64,000 nt of DNA from Urechis unicinctus (lineage: Eukaryota > Annelida > Polychaeta > Xenopneusta > Urechidae). The stretch covers positions 50,534,119 to 50,598,118 of the forward strand of contig CM067354.1 of assembly GCA_034190875.2 (NCBI GenBank), read 5' to 3'. This document shows positions 34,123-47,170 of the stretch, piece after piece. The translations under genes and the position numbers were made by a program. Every line of letters starts with the position of its first letter. Position 1 is the first letter of the stretch. The notes under the pieces were generated by a model. It worked only from the letters and a program-made list of their open reading frames with translations. It was not told the origin of the DNA and did not search any database.

Positions 34123-35226
34123 ATGAATACACAACTATCGAGCTTGGCGCTTAACTGCTCAGTGGGGCCAGATATTCTAACCGGAACTCAACCATCAGAT
34201 GTTGTCATCACCGAAGCGCGCACACAACAGAGCCCTCTTGTCATGTTTGTGGTTTCATTCATAAGTTTAGGCATCGTCGGCAGCAATGTGATCAATTTGG
34301 TAATTTTGTCAAAGATTCGCCAGATGGCGTGGGCTACCCGCGCCTTCCTTATCAATCTCAGTATCTCAGACCTCGGTGTGGGATTAGTGGCCTGTGCACC
34401 AGCCGTCTATGCCACTGCCGTAGGATACTGGCCTTATGGCGACACCTGGTGTCAGATCTCTGGTATCATGCATGGTACATCTGTGACTATATCCATCTGG
34501 AGTATATCCATGGTAGGTGTTGAGCGATATATAGCGACGACTAAACCATTCAAATACCACCACTACACGTCGAGGAAGCGCTGCTGTCTCGTCCTCGTCG
34601 TCATGTGGCTGATAGCCATCATGACCTTCATGGCTCCCAACTTTACAAAGTCGAATTTCATATATTACAAATACAATACAGCACAGCATATATGTGGCTT
34701 ACATTGGGAATTCCCTGCTTACTGTATCATCACGGCGCTTTACATTCCTCTGTTGGCCGGGTCAGTTCTAATTTTTACAAGTTATCACATTCACAAATCA
34801 CTGAATGTGCATAATGTACGGACTTATGGTAACGCGTTATCAAGTGTTGGCCTCATCCAGACACCCCGGCCTCGTGACACTAGGATAAGCTTGAGCAGAA
34901 GAACTCTTCACGTTCTTGTTGCCACATCTGTGGGCTATTTCACGTGCTGGGGACCTTACGTCACAATGGTAGTCATCATGGCAGCAAGCCAAAGCAGCTC
35001 CAAAATGATCAATCCGTCTCCATACATTCAATTCTCTGTCATGTGGCTGGCTAACTTCAACAGTATGCTCAACGTGTTTATATATTCGAGCACCAACTCA
35101 CATTTCAGACATGTGGCCAAACGTATATTGATGGGACGTTCTGTCCGACATTGTCTCTTATGTCAAAATACAGCTGGCGCAGACGAATCCGTGGATCACT
35201 ATGAGAGACAATGGTTCCCAAACTGA
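34123..35226 (+). CDS. Class A (rhodopsin-like) G protein-coupled receptor, intronless
   Basis: A predicted 367-residue seven-pass membrane receptor in one exon. It has a sequon at Asn11 in the N-terminus. TM1 has GSNVINLVIL (Asn55); TM2 has LSISDL (Asp83). Cys110 and Cys191 form the likely extracellular disulfide. TM3 ends in ERY (134-136) in place of DRY; Trp162 is in TM4 and Pro209 in TM5. CWGP (275-278) is in TM6, and NVFIY (317-321) in TM7 replaces NPxxY. Position 3.32 is His117, so the amine-binding Asp is missing. The TM7 lysine of opsins is also missing (Asn311). The ligand is therefore unknown. Cys344 and Cys347 may be palmitoylated. The C-tail appears shortened by a frameshift. Broken paralogues lie in the same region. 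Confidence 0.92.
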   Translation: MNTQLSSLALNCSVGPDILTGTQPSDVVITEARTQQSPLVMFVVSFISLGIVGSNVINLVILSKIRQMAWATRAFLINLSISDLGVGLVACAPAVYATAVGYWPYGDTWCQISGIMHGTSVTISIWSISMVGVERYIATTKPFKYHHYTSRKRCCLVLVVMWLIAIMTFMAPNFTKSNFIYYKYNTAQHICGLHWEFPAYCIITALYIPLLAGSVLIFTSYHIHKSLNVHNVRTYGNALSSVGLIQTPRPRDTRISLSRRTLHVLVATSVGYFTCWGPYVTMVVIMAASQSSSKMINPSPYIQFSVMWLANFNSMLNVFIYSSTNSHFRHVAKRILMGRSVRHCLLCQNTAGADESVDHYERQWFPN

Positions 35227-35410
35227 TGGCAACGCCATTAGTCATGATATTCAGAATACCTTTGATCACGTGGCACTACACCTGGAGATGCAGGAACGAA
35301 GCAACGAGGTACACTTGACAAATAACGTTTAAGCGAAATGTACCTCATGAAGTCTACAAGCACACACACAAGCACCCATTCACAAACAAACACACATAGA
35401 CATACATATA

Positions 35411-35592
<182 letters not shown>

Positions 35593-35599
35593 TCATATT

Positions 35600-38500
35600 T
35601 TTATGTATAAATACATTCTATATTTGGTTATTTTTTCGTGTGTATCTTTTAGTTAGTTACCTCTTGCCGACGCTAATGTCATCCATAGACTTCGTCGCAT
35701 TGATCTAATACATATCAATCCTCTGTTAAAACATTTTGGATATATCAACTTGTTGTATTATGTCATGTGGGCATTATTATAAGGTCACTTAAACACCCAT
35801 CTGTACAAATTGAGAGCTACAAATGGGATACTATCGATTTTCTCTGTTTGAAAATAATCTCTTCCTCAGAAGCAGCCAAATTTGATTCATTATATTTAAC
35901 CTTGATCGGTCACAATATTTCCTTGCATGGTTCATGTAGTACACTTTTCATTGTGATGTGATGTCTCCTATATCATCGTTCATGAGTTGCAGTACGAGTG
36001 GCCGTGATTGTTACTTATTTATGTTTATAATCCCACTCATAATTATGTTATGGCAATTATGCGCAGCAGTATAACAGCTTTGCACTTTTCATTTGGTGGC
36101 ATCAATTACTTTGGTAGTACACGATTGTTCGATGGCTATCTTTGCGTGGAACGTTTCTGTCGCTGACGACATAAACAAAAATCATTTTATGTCAAAATGA
36201 AAAATTTCCGTGCAATTACCGATTCACTAGACTATTTAACATAATTACTGATTATGACAAATACGGGCAACTATGGGGAATTTCTCCTGATGTTAGACAT
36301 CCACGGGTACAAGTTCAATCATAGGTGCAGATGTAATTGTTTGAACGACACACCGTCATTTTGTTTAGCGCGATGCTACAATTAAGTATTCACCCCAGCC
36401 CGTTACACGGAATGGCTTCAGATTGTTATCATGCGATGTTGCAACCTATAATCCCTTACCAGCTAGATCAACAGAGGTACAGCTGGTGCTGAATAAATGT
36501 TTCATGGCTTTGTGATCAAGATTAAATCTTCTTGGCTGATGTCCGTTGTATTATGTTAAACACACTAACCAGAATAAAACAAATTCTCCATCGGATTGAT
36601 CATGTTGCAATCTTCTACAACACTGTCTGTCCTCATTTGTCTTCTTCCATGAATATTATTATTAAATAGAAATGAGGACCTTCGCAAATAAGACTATTGA
36701 TACAAAGCAAAGCAGTTTTTATCTTTGAGACATAAATCTTGTCTAAGCAAGAATAGAATTATAACAGTACGTCCAATGGGTTGGTCAATACGAATGAATT
36801 CTATTGCATGATCAATTAAGCTGACCGCATGTTTGTATTAATGAATAGAATATCGAGCAGCGACATATATCTACAATTAACTTATATAATGAGGACAAGC
36901 CGACTGATACACACGCCCAAATCGCTAATTGGCGCGATTTAATATGTCACGTTAACCCTTGTTTTTCATCCGATCGACCTGTACAACGTCAACTGGTTTA
37001 GCTCCTGACAAGAGATAATTGCTGATATTATAATGCCCCTCATTGTCATCGTCGCATTTAAATTGCTAACGCAATTCTTTAACTGCATTGTAAGGACTTC
37101 AACGCCCGCCTGACTTAACGATGATAGCATCTACACGATATGTATATTCGCCATCTTTGTGCATTCAAGTGGGCCTTTGTATTGAAACTGCATTGTTATC
37201 GACACGTGAACAGCATAACCATTGCCATTTCGTGATTTCGAACTGCTTCAGTATAAACATTAATAATGTTTGAATGGCTATTGAATACGATAAGGGAAAT
37301 AACTTGGCTGTTGTCATACAAGGCGGACGTAAAGTGGCGATATTGTGTTGTTTTACCTAAATCATAGCAATTGTATATTGTTCATCATATTGCTCATGCT
37401 TCACTCGGCAGCCGAATCTAAAATTATCTCTTCATATGCAGTATTTGACAATGTGACAATGGCTAATGATGCACCACGGTTTATTTCATTCAATATATAC
37501 CATCAAATGTGTGTCTGTGGTTTCTCAATATGGGCATATTGCAGTTTTATGATGTTGCATGATGACCAAAAGAGTAACAGCAATATGTACAAAATTTGCA
37601 CTCGGTAATGAAAGATAATACTGATTGCTTAGGCCTAGAAAGACGCATCATTACCAACTTATGCCTTTTGGGAATGATAGATATGTCTCTCACAATCCAC
37701 TTCCACAACAGAGCAGCGTAAACAAATAATGGGTCGCATATAATTTGGTTGATTCTGCTGACAAAATGTATTTTTCATCTATTTACAGAAATTGTAACGT
37801 AAAAAGACCGAAGGGTATCCAAGTTTAATTAATTTAACGCAATAGTCACGATATGAGATAAGATATGCTACTCATGAAGAACAGCAAAATGAATTATGAC
37901 ATACGCATTTGTGATACCAGATATATATATACCGTATTGTATTTTACCTCATGATGATATTTCGAAATATGATTAAAACGTACATATACAGAACGCTATA
38001 GAAGATTAAATGAAGATAAATAACATGTCATAATGATTATGTCATGCGACAGGACATTCGCAGTTGCGCGACTGTCTCTTTATATCCAAGCTGTTTCGAG
38101 TATTAGGGAAGAGATTATTGTTATGAACATTTATTTTCAGAAGTACTGTAGGCCAGAGTCAGCCATGGTTGGTCAAATTGAGATCCATGTGTCGAAAAAC
38201 GAAATTACGTTCACAGTTTGCGTTATATTGGACAAAGGCAGTTTAACCAGATTTCCCATTTCACCATATATGCTATCTATGTAGTACAACAAACGAAGAC
38301 ATTTAGACATGCCCCTTATAAGTATTCTCTGTTACGATATGAGAAGGAGAAATCCCCATTATGATTTGCTATTGAAATAGTTGAGCAGTTTATCCATTAC
38401 ATTTCGTGTACTATGAATAAAAGTTATGCATTTATAAAGTATCAGTGAACCTAACCATGACTACAGGAATTCTACAACCATCAAAAATATAAACACCAAT

Positions 38501-41500
38501 AGAACATAAACTCATGACAAAGAACAATGTTCATTAGATAGCTATCTGCGTAATCTGGAAAGTAAAGTATCATTCAATTCATAATACCCAGCTTAGTTCT
38601 ACGCAAAGTGTATTCAAACCTGTGAGCTCTAAGTAAATTTCCAATGGCTCTCCAATAAAATCTTCTTTGCACCCTGGCACGTGTCATTGATGTGATGGTA
38701 GACTGTACCATTTAGACTAAAACATTTGGTGCCTTTCAAATCAATTTATCCTGAATTAACTTATTTACTGTTTGAAATGGTACACTAAATAATACAATCA
38801 GCTCAGGCCTTGCTCTGATTTCCTTGCACCTAGCTTAAATGACGGTGCGAATCGTACTATTGACTTAGGATTTAGGGACAGGAAGCTTCTCACTGGCTGC
38901 AAATCTATCTTGACAATCCAGTCGACTTCAATTAAGTAATTATAAGGGCGCTCGACAGCCATTTTACTTTCCTAGAGGTTCTATCATTTTGTCAAATGAT
39001 CGTCATTTGATCAGAGTAAAACATCATGTTTTTTATTACCCCAGTGAAATCAGCTCATTTCTGAAATTAAGCCTTACATTATTTTTCACCTTAAAGATGA
39101 TCAAAAACCAAACACGAGCAAAACTGGACAGAAGATTATCGCTGACAAGATAGGAGACATTCTTTGTCTGTTTAATTTCCATTTTTTGAAATGCTTAACT
39201 ATGAGGCTATTAAGTTGTTAGCAATATATCAGTTACACGATAAACGCACGTAGAGCAATGAAAGTTCATTCAACTGTCTTATTGATGAGTTGATTACTTT
39301 CGAAGCTCATAATGTGAAGCAAGATGATTTAGATGCAGATACGCATTGGGTATGTTAACAGCACATGATGGCAGTAAACGCAATCAACCCTTTTCCATTG
39401 TGCTGACAGTCTTTAAAACCCAACTGGCGTGCGAATGGGATGCTTCGCAGTTCATTTAACCACTAGTCATGAATTTATATTTAGTGCAAGGAACCCAACA
39501 AGAAAAGGATCTAGCTTCTCATGAAGTCACGAAACGACCCAACCCAAGCCCACACCCTCTTTGAGAGAAATCAATTAGTTTTTTTACGGCGTTCGAACTC
39601 CAGCTCAGCAAGGACTCTTGTGCTGGCACCATTATTAATGCAATTCCAGAACCTTGTGTAGTCAACCAGCAGAAGCGAATCGGATGACAAAACAGATGTA
39701 TGTACCGCTTGAGAGGGATTATAAGATTTTTACGACAACAAATTAATTCGTATTTACCACAATGTATCTTTTGACATTTGTTGAAAGAATTATTCACTAA
39801 CTGCTGAAATGATGACACAGTAGGTAATGGCAACGCGAAATTACAACACACTTTATATTAAATTTTGACTCCGAATATTCGTCCACAGGAATTAATTAAT
39901 CATTAAAATGAATTACAATCCTTTGTGTTGAACCAATAGACGCCCTGAAGAATGATTTAGATTGCCCAACTCTTAAACAAGTCTCTGCAAATGGTACCAT
40001 ATCTCAATGTTGGAAAAGTGTGTCGCGTATATTACAGACAGATTCATCCATGGAGACGACGATGGCAGACATTTTGCCAGAACAACTGTGTCTATTGCAT
40101 TATAGAGAAAGGACAACACTTATCTCCGAATGTTTGCTCATATAACAAAAGCCAAACCATGTCACATGTAACACGGACACAAAGATCCACGTAAGACATG
40201 CGTAGGACACTGATGTTACTGTGGAAAAAGTTAATTTCACCACAAAACACGAAGGCGAAATCAGACTATGGACGATAAATGACTCTGTAAGTAACCTCAT
40301 TTCCAAGATTTTGGCAAGGTCACATGACTATGCCAATTAACATGTAATGTCTCACGTGTGTCTCACTCTAAGGATATTCCAGAGAAGTATTCAACCAATT
40401 TCAGCATTTAGTGCTACTGTACGAACGGAAGTTGTTGTGATTTTGCCTCAGCGTCCCTAGAAGAGTGTAGAGGGTGGGGAGGAAAAGGTGAAACAGACGC
40501 TGAAAAATTTCGCAGTATGCTCATATTATTTTCTTACCAAGTCATTATAGTTCCAATTGTTCGTCACATGGTATCATAGGTGAATAAATAAAATATGATT
40601 GCAATTTGTTTGGCAAAACAGCCATGAGCAAGCGCTACTCACCATCTAAGATAATCGACGTCTCAATACATATGATCACCAGTCCCTATATATCAAATGA
40701 TGCATAGTACGTAACGCCACCAGTGAAAGTGATTGCTATATAAGTCACATTCACACAGCCGCTGACTCCAAATTGTGCGTGACGCAATAACTTAAGTGCA
40801 CACAGCATTGATACAAATAACAAGGTATCAGTCGAGCATCCGGTCTTTTATGATGTTGTCCGCCCAACAAACTTCCATCTGATGCATATGACGCAAATCA
40901 GTTCCTCGCTGAAACGCCATGGATTTTTTAGCATTTATTATTTTGTAAGTATTGGCACACTGCATATGTTTACACTAGAAGTGCGAATCAACGGTATGTA
41001 ACATAATGAGCGTGTAAGTTCCTTTTGCTTAGCATCAGTCTGAGCTTAATGCGTCGTTTTGTAAAAGCTGACCGTTTGATTACCATCCGAAGCTTTTTTC
41101 CTATATCATCGTGCACAAGTGCTCTACTATTGACCGTGGTTATTATTTCATAACACACCATTCTCATCATGCCATTGCACTAAAATGTCACACAAACCAT
41201 AAATTATGGTCGCTTTAAATGTTTGATTCAGTCTTACCAAGTATTCACTACATTTGTGTGGCACTGTAAGGGGCACTTTAACGGTTGGTAAAGTAGTAGT
41301 TGTTGGAGAAATGAATGCGAATGGAGAAATTAAAGCGAATAAAATCATGTAGATAACTGCACCCCTTTTATATGTCTGGTGCGTCCAAGCATTGATATCA
41401 ACATTGTTAAACATAACCACTCCCTTAATCTGTATATCTACATCAGGGAATAACCACAGGAAATATTATATCATTTTACCCTATACAATGTCCTTGAATA

Positions 41501-43185
41501 CGTTCATTGGGTTTTGCAGCATTCATGTATGTGCATTCAGTGTCATTGTGAGGAAATGCCTGTTGCCGAAGAGCTATGTATCACGACATGCGTGTAGTAT
41601 TTCGTTTCCATCTACATTTACTTACAACTCTGCACTCGTAATATAATTGCGTTGTGAATGCAAATAAATAGCAACTCGCGAATATTCAGAGCAAAATATT
41701 ATTTCTACTATGATTCACATTAAGAAGTAAGCAATTATGTTTACAATGTTCGTTAGACTCTAGTATTGTTACAGTTCATCACAGCAATGTAATAGCAGCT
41801 CAATAGGCCCATGTGCACAAGCCGCATCAAACATTGATTGATCTAGTGTAAAATTGGCGAGGAGGCGTCTGGCGTTTAGATTGACTATCTGACATTGATT
41901 AATGGGCAATATTAACCGTTCGAACAGTCACATATTACAGTCACTATGATTCGCGAGTAAGGTAAACATAGGGCACACCCTCTCAGTGTAGGTATGTCAC
42001 GCACAATGAAAACATGTATAAGATACCGATGTTACAATTAAAAAGGTCATTAAGTAACAGAAAGAAATCCAAATATTGTTTTTCCCGACAATCATGCCAC
42101 TTCGTTCAGTGGAACTATGCAAAAAGCAATTGATGTGTCTTGGCGTTACGTCTTACGCATAGTGCAACAATCAAATGAATATTTCAGTTCATGGTGCACA
42201 AAGAACAAATTGAACGATAAAGCATGCAGTAGATATTGTACGAGCATGAACATACATTTAACATGAAAAGGCTGCAAGCAGTTACTCTCTGATAGCAAGC
42301 CATTGTCACTTGCGTGCTATAAAAAAACCATCGATGACCTTCTGCACACCTATGACTGAAACAATATGTCCTCTACAGACATTGTGAATTGCCTACAAAT
42401 GACTTTAAGCAACCTTGGAGTGCAAAACAAACTGCTTGATCATAAAATTTGCAAGAACATTTCTCCATCCGATTCTGAAACCTGCAATGCTAAGTAGCGT
42501 GTGCAAGTCTCCATCTAGCAATACCAATAGGCTTTGCAGGTCGCCTGGGAGGAAAATAATTAAGCAGCATAGCCTGGAAACGTTTGCGTCACATCATTAC
42601 CCAATTATTCTGGTAACATGCTATTTTAGGTGTTTTTCATCATAACAAATATCCACCCGATGCACATGACGCACGTCATTCGCATGAGTGAATATTGATG
42701 GTGTTAAAAAGCAAACCGGAATATAATTTAAATCAAACATTCGGAACCAAATCATAAGCACGCATAATCAAATCCACTTCTCGGCGTACTATATGACATC
42801 GTAATGAGATTGATAGGTCTCTATGTGAATAGAATCTTGTCTCGGAATGAATGAAAACGGGACGTGGGAAGGTTAATGGACACTGAGACACTTAGACGGA
42901 TACTTGTAAGCATGGACAGGGCGGAGTTGTAATAAGAAGTCATTATTTGTAATCGCCCCTGGTTTTTGTTATATGTTTTATGTAATCGTTCCATGTTACT
43001 GTTAATTTGATATATATTTACGTAATTTCGCACTTTGTATATATGTATTTCAAATGCATCCCTCGGCGATCATCTACCTAATATGGGTTAATTAACTGTT
43101 GTAAGGGAAGGGCGTGACGCATTTACAATGAATTGCGTAACGCACAAGCAGTAGGAAATTGATATGACACATGAAGATAGGACCG
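35600..43185. other. 7.6-kb AT-rich noncoding region
   Basis: No gene, repeat family or splice pattern that I can support. A CTATATAAG box occurs near 40737, with a GC-richer stretch after it, but without the GTGGGCGTGGTC motif and without any downstream coding sequence. Short open frames (for example 37345-37608, 39519-39851 minus, 41392-41646) show no domain. Confidence 0.5.
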
Positions 43186-43190
43186 GCTGT

Positions 43191-43355
43191 AGGCGTGGTC
43201 TGATGTGCATTGCACATTACCTAGAGGCTACTACTGATGCCAATATATAACAGATCGACAGCTTCGTTGTCAGTGACTATCGTCGGCTGACAGGATAATA
43301 AAGGCTTCGTGGCGCTTCTCACTAGCTTTCAATTTATCTCATTCGAAGAGAGATG
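43191..43355 (+). pseudogene. Orphan copy of the GPCR promoter and start codon
   Basis: AGGCGTGGTC at 43191-43200, TATATAA at 43244-43250, GACAGGATAATAA near 43290, and GAAGAGAGATGAATGCAC at 43346-43363. This parallels the intact GPCR from its promoter (33949) through GACAGGATAATAA to its ATG (34123). The receptor sequence does not follow, so only the 5' end remains. Confidence 0.7.
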
Positions 43356-43363
43356 AATGCACT

Positions 43364-44180
43364 ACGTTATTGATCATTACATTCATAACACTCGCGTTTG
43401 CCTCCACTTTGACTTGCGGTAACGCACCTTCGATGTTCATTTATCAAATAACACAATGGCGAACCACAACATGGATAGTCCATGATATAACGGATAGAAG
43501 ACACACTCATATGTATCTGTAGCTGGTGCTTGATCACATTGCTATCGTGCGTGATTGCAAATATTGTGCGACAAGACAATTAAATTCGCAGACAATAACT
43601 TTCAAAATGGGTTCTGAAACAATATTTTATTTGTTGCGGCTTTATAGAGCTATAAAACATGATGTCCTTCGTTGATGACTATCATCATTGGCTCTTTTGC
43701 TCGTTATCTCTGTAACAATCAGGTTACATATACAAGTGAACATAAAAAGCATAAACTCTATCTAAAATACGTGATTATGTAGAGTACAAGTGGGTCTATT
43801 ACATGTAGATATAGATGTTTCAAGCATTACAATCGACGTGATAGAATGACCCCGCCCCTTCCTCTTCTCATAGGAAGAGCCAGCCCGGCGGTTTTTGCAA
43901 CTGTGATAATGCCCACGCAATGGCAGGTGCGCGGGAGGTGAAGGCTGTCAAATTGCAGTCTGACCCACAAGTTGTGGTTTCAATCATAAGGCGTAACAAA
44001 CTGATTGGACGCTCATGACTTGGATGATCACGTGACGTTGCTGTCCCATCTCTTACGGAGGATGCAAAAGATTTCCTAAAGAGAACTTGTCCTCTAACAG
44101 TGACCACCCTCACGTAAAAGCCATAAACACACGCACTCACACATATACACATATTTACATATATGCATATGTATGTATAA

Positions 44181-44270
<90 letters not shown>

Positions 44271-45031
44271 GTACTATATGTATGCAAATGGTTGTCATGC
44301 TGCCGCTGATGTTTCCAGAAAATAATATCATAATGCTCGATAGTCTTTGCTTATGAGCCTACCAGGAATCACCTAGATATAACCTTCAGCATTTTAATCC
44401 AATCATGTCTATTCCGTTTGTCAGGGTAAATATGACCTAAGTTTCGAATGAAAGTTGTATCATCACTATAGTTACTGGGTTGCACAAAGCGGAGTGGCAT
44501 CATTTGGCTTCCTTAAATTATAGTGTTATGTTAGAATTGGACCCGTTTTAGAAGAAAAGAACAGAACACTGTAATCGCGTTAACATTTCTGTATATGGTG
44601 CATTAATAACAGACCCAGTTAGCCAGCATGTATATTGCACGAGCACACAGTTGCATTATCTGGAAAAGATGGCACAGGCTACCAACTAATGTCTAGCTCA
44701 ATTTTTAATTTCTTATTATAACAACCCCCAACCAGCAACCCTCCAAGGATACAATACATGCCCACGAATCGCAAATACTCACATGACCTCAATAATTAGC
44801 CAGTCAGCAATACATTTGCGTGTCACACGTGAAATCTAATGTCAGTGTTAATGAAAGAAGGGAAATGGAAAGCGACCTGATATCATATCAATCAGAATGT
44901 AGGTATGCAATTTTGCAGGAAACCAATGTTGACATAGTCAACAAATTCAAAGAAAGCAGAAGCCGGATACTGCTATTATGTCCTCGTTATCCCCCCCCCC
45001 CACCTCCGGTTGTTACATGTGTACAATTGAT
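43364..45031. other. Noncoding region with a TA microsatellite
   Basis: No gene supported. A pure AT run of 73 bases lies at 44188-44260 and a C run at 44991-45001. Confidence 0.5.
44188..44260. repeat. (TA)n microsatellite
   Basis: Uninterrupted TA dinucleotides, about 36 units. Confidence 0.94.
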
Positions 45032-45125
45032 GTGGGCGTGGTCTCGGGCGCATTAAAGCCTAATCAATGGACAGCCCCTGATGCAAATATATAATAGATC
45101 GACAGCGTCGTTGTCAGGAACTTTG
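45032..45125 (+). pseudogene. Second orphan copy of the GPCR promoter
   Basis: GTGGGCGTGGTC at 45032-45043, TATATAA at 45088-45094, then AGATCGACAGCGTCGTTGTCAG, which closely matches the leader of the copy at 43250. No receptor coding sequence follows before the LINE fragment at 45310. Confidence 0.7.
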
Positions 45126-45309
45126 CTGGAGAGATGCTGTTGTTGGTTTTGTGTTTCCGATTTTAACGCATTTTGGCTTCTTCTGGCCATGTACAACGAA
45201 AGACGATGTAATTGATTTCGGTAACTTGCCACGAAAGGTCACCATTGCAGAAGAGCGGGATATAATGGACTTTTTGGGATGTATGAGAAGATAGTTTGCG
45301 GGCTGTACA

Positions 45310-47170
45310 CAGGCCTTCTTTTTCTGTTTAATAATTAATTAAATCAATAAGAACGAAGTGATATGAAGTGCACCTAACAAGGGTGTAGTAAAGTGCAAAT
45401 ACAACGATTTCACACATCGGGGGCTATAGGGCATTAAAGTAAGAAGAAAAGAAGCCCATGTTGGATGCGTATACGGGTACCTTAACAGGGAAGAATTAAG
45501 GAGGGATAGAAGAAAACTGTAAGTGCACAGATGTCGGGAATAGTACAAATTTAATAGAAAAACAATTCAAATGAGAGGAAAGTAGTGGTAATGAGTTAGT
45601 TGTTGTTACCAAACAGTTTGGTATTGTGTATATAAGAGGCGGCAGATTTGATAATATTGGTGCAGAAAAGATGTTTGATGTTTAGGGAGCATTTGGCTGA
45701 TTTAAGTTCAGCTGTGAAGGTACACCTGAAGGACTGTATTCGAGGAGATTTGATGTAGTGAATTAAAGGAAAAGTTAGAGCGAATGAAGTACTGACATTA
45801 TTTTTGGAACCATCTGTATAGATGAAACTGGATTTATCTGGTAGGTTATCAATGAAACGAATGGCAAAAGATTTATTAAGTGACGGATTATCATGAGTTA
45901 CCTTTCAGATAATTTGGTATTGATAATTGAGTTAGAAAGATGCCAGGGAGGAATAGGACAAGGATACTCAGAGGATATGATAGGAAGATGCTCTGAGAAA
46001 GGGATGGTGAGATGACTGACAGTTTGATGTTGTCGAGAAGTGTACGGATACCAGGTTTCTGCAAAAATGAATTGCGTGGGGAGATTGTATACGACAGCTC
46101 TGATTTGATATCTAAGGTTCATTTGAGTATTTGGTGAGGAATAGGAAGGAAACCAGCAGCTACCTGAAAGGAATATTTGTAGATGTAGATCGGTGTGTTC
46201 TTGTTATGGCTCGGAGCATAGCTGATTGTGCTTTCTCCAATTTGCAGATGGTTGTCTAATGTGCAGTGGTTATGGCTCTAGCACCATACAGGATATGTTG
46301 CTAGGAATGGGTTGCGTATTTTGCAGGATGTCTGTTTGTCTGCGCCCCATGAAGTGCCTCTTATATATCTGAGATGGTTAGTGACCTTTTAACATTTTGT
46401 TACGGAGTGTTGTGTGTGTTTCTTCGAGGTAAGACCTTTATCTATAATGATACCTAAACATTTGACGGATTTGTGGTTTGGATGGGTTTATTATAAGTGA
46501 AAAAACTGGGTTTTTGGTGAGCTTTATATGTACCAAAATAAACTACTTATGATTTGGTGGGAGAACATTTCACACCTCATTTAGAGGCCCATTTGTCAAT
46601 GTTATTAAGATGTGTTTGTAGGGTTTTGTAAATCTCGGGGATAATTTGCCAGTAGACCAGAGGGTTATATCATCAGCATATCAAGTAAAGAAGGACGAAT
46701 GGGAATACCATTGATAAAGATGTTGAGCGAAGTTGAAGACAACACACTGCTTTGAGTTATTCCTTTTTCTGTTCATTGAGGATAAAAAATGGCATTGTTA
46801 GCTTTAACTTCTGTTTGATAGAAAGTGGTGGGTCCAGTTAAGGGCTAAACCTGATATACCCAACTGTTGCTCTTTTTTGTAGGCTCGGTTTGCCATACCA
46901 AATGGAGATATCAAGATGTATAGCTTGAGTTTTCTTTGTTAGATATTAGACCATTATTATTGAAGGATGAGAAGAATGCTATCCATAGTACTGCGATGAG
47001 GACGAAATGCAGATTGCTTGGGATTAAAAAGGTTATTGTAATGCAAATGCCAAGAGAATCTAAAGAAGCTACAGATGTATGACTTATAGGAGTTTGGACA
47101 GATATCAGAATGGAAATGATGATAGGAGTAGTTTTTGATGAGATCCACTGTTTATTAACGATCTGAAGGA
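45310..47170 (-). mobile_element. LINE copy 3 (3' half, decayed)
   Basis: Inverted and 5'-truncated relative of the LINE at 6874-12771. It starts on the minus strand at about 47170, just upstream of the RT region that reads WISSKT in copy 1. It continues through thumb-like sequence (for example YNLPTQFIFAETWYPYTSRQ, 45980-46060) and a partial RNase H with internal deletion near 45700-45800. It ends in the 3' UTR at about 45310-45520. Many frameshifts and stops make it older than copy 1. Confidence 0.85.

Noticed and set aside
34123..35226. Opsin or aminergic receptor identity for the GPCR
   Set aside because: The TM7 lysine of opsins is Asn and the TM3 Asp of amine receptors is His, so no ligand class is assigned.
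40737..40745. TATA-like box as a fifth GPCR promoter
   Set aside because: The upstream GTGGGCGTGGTC motif and the shared leader are missing.
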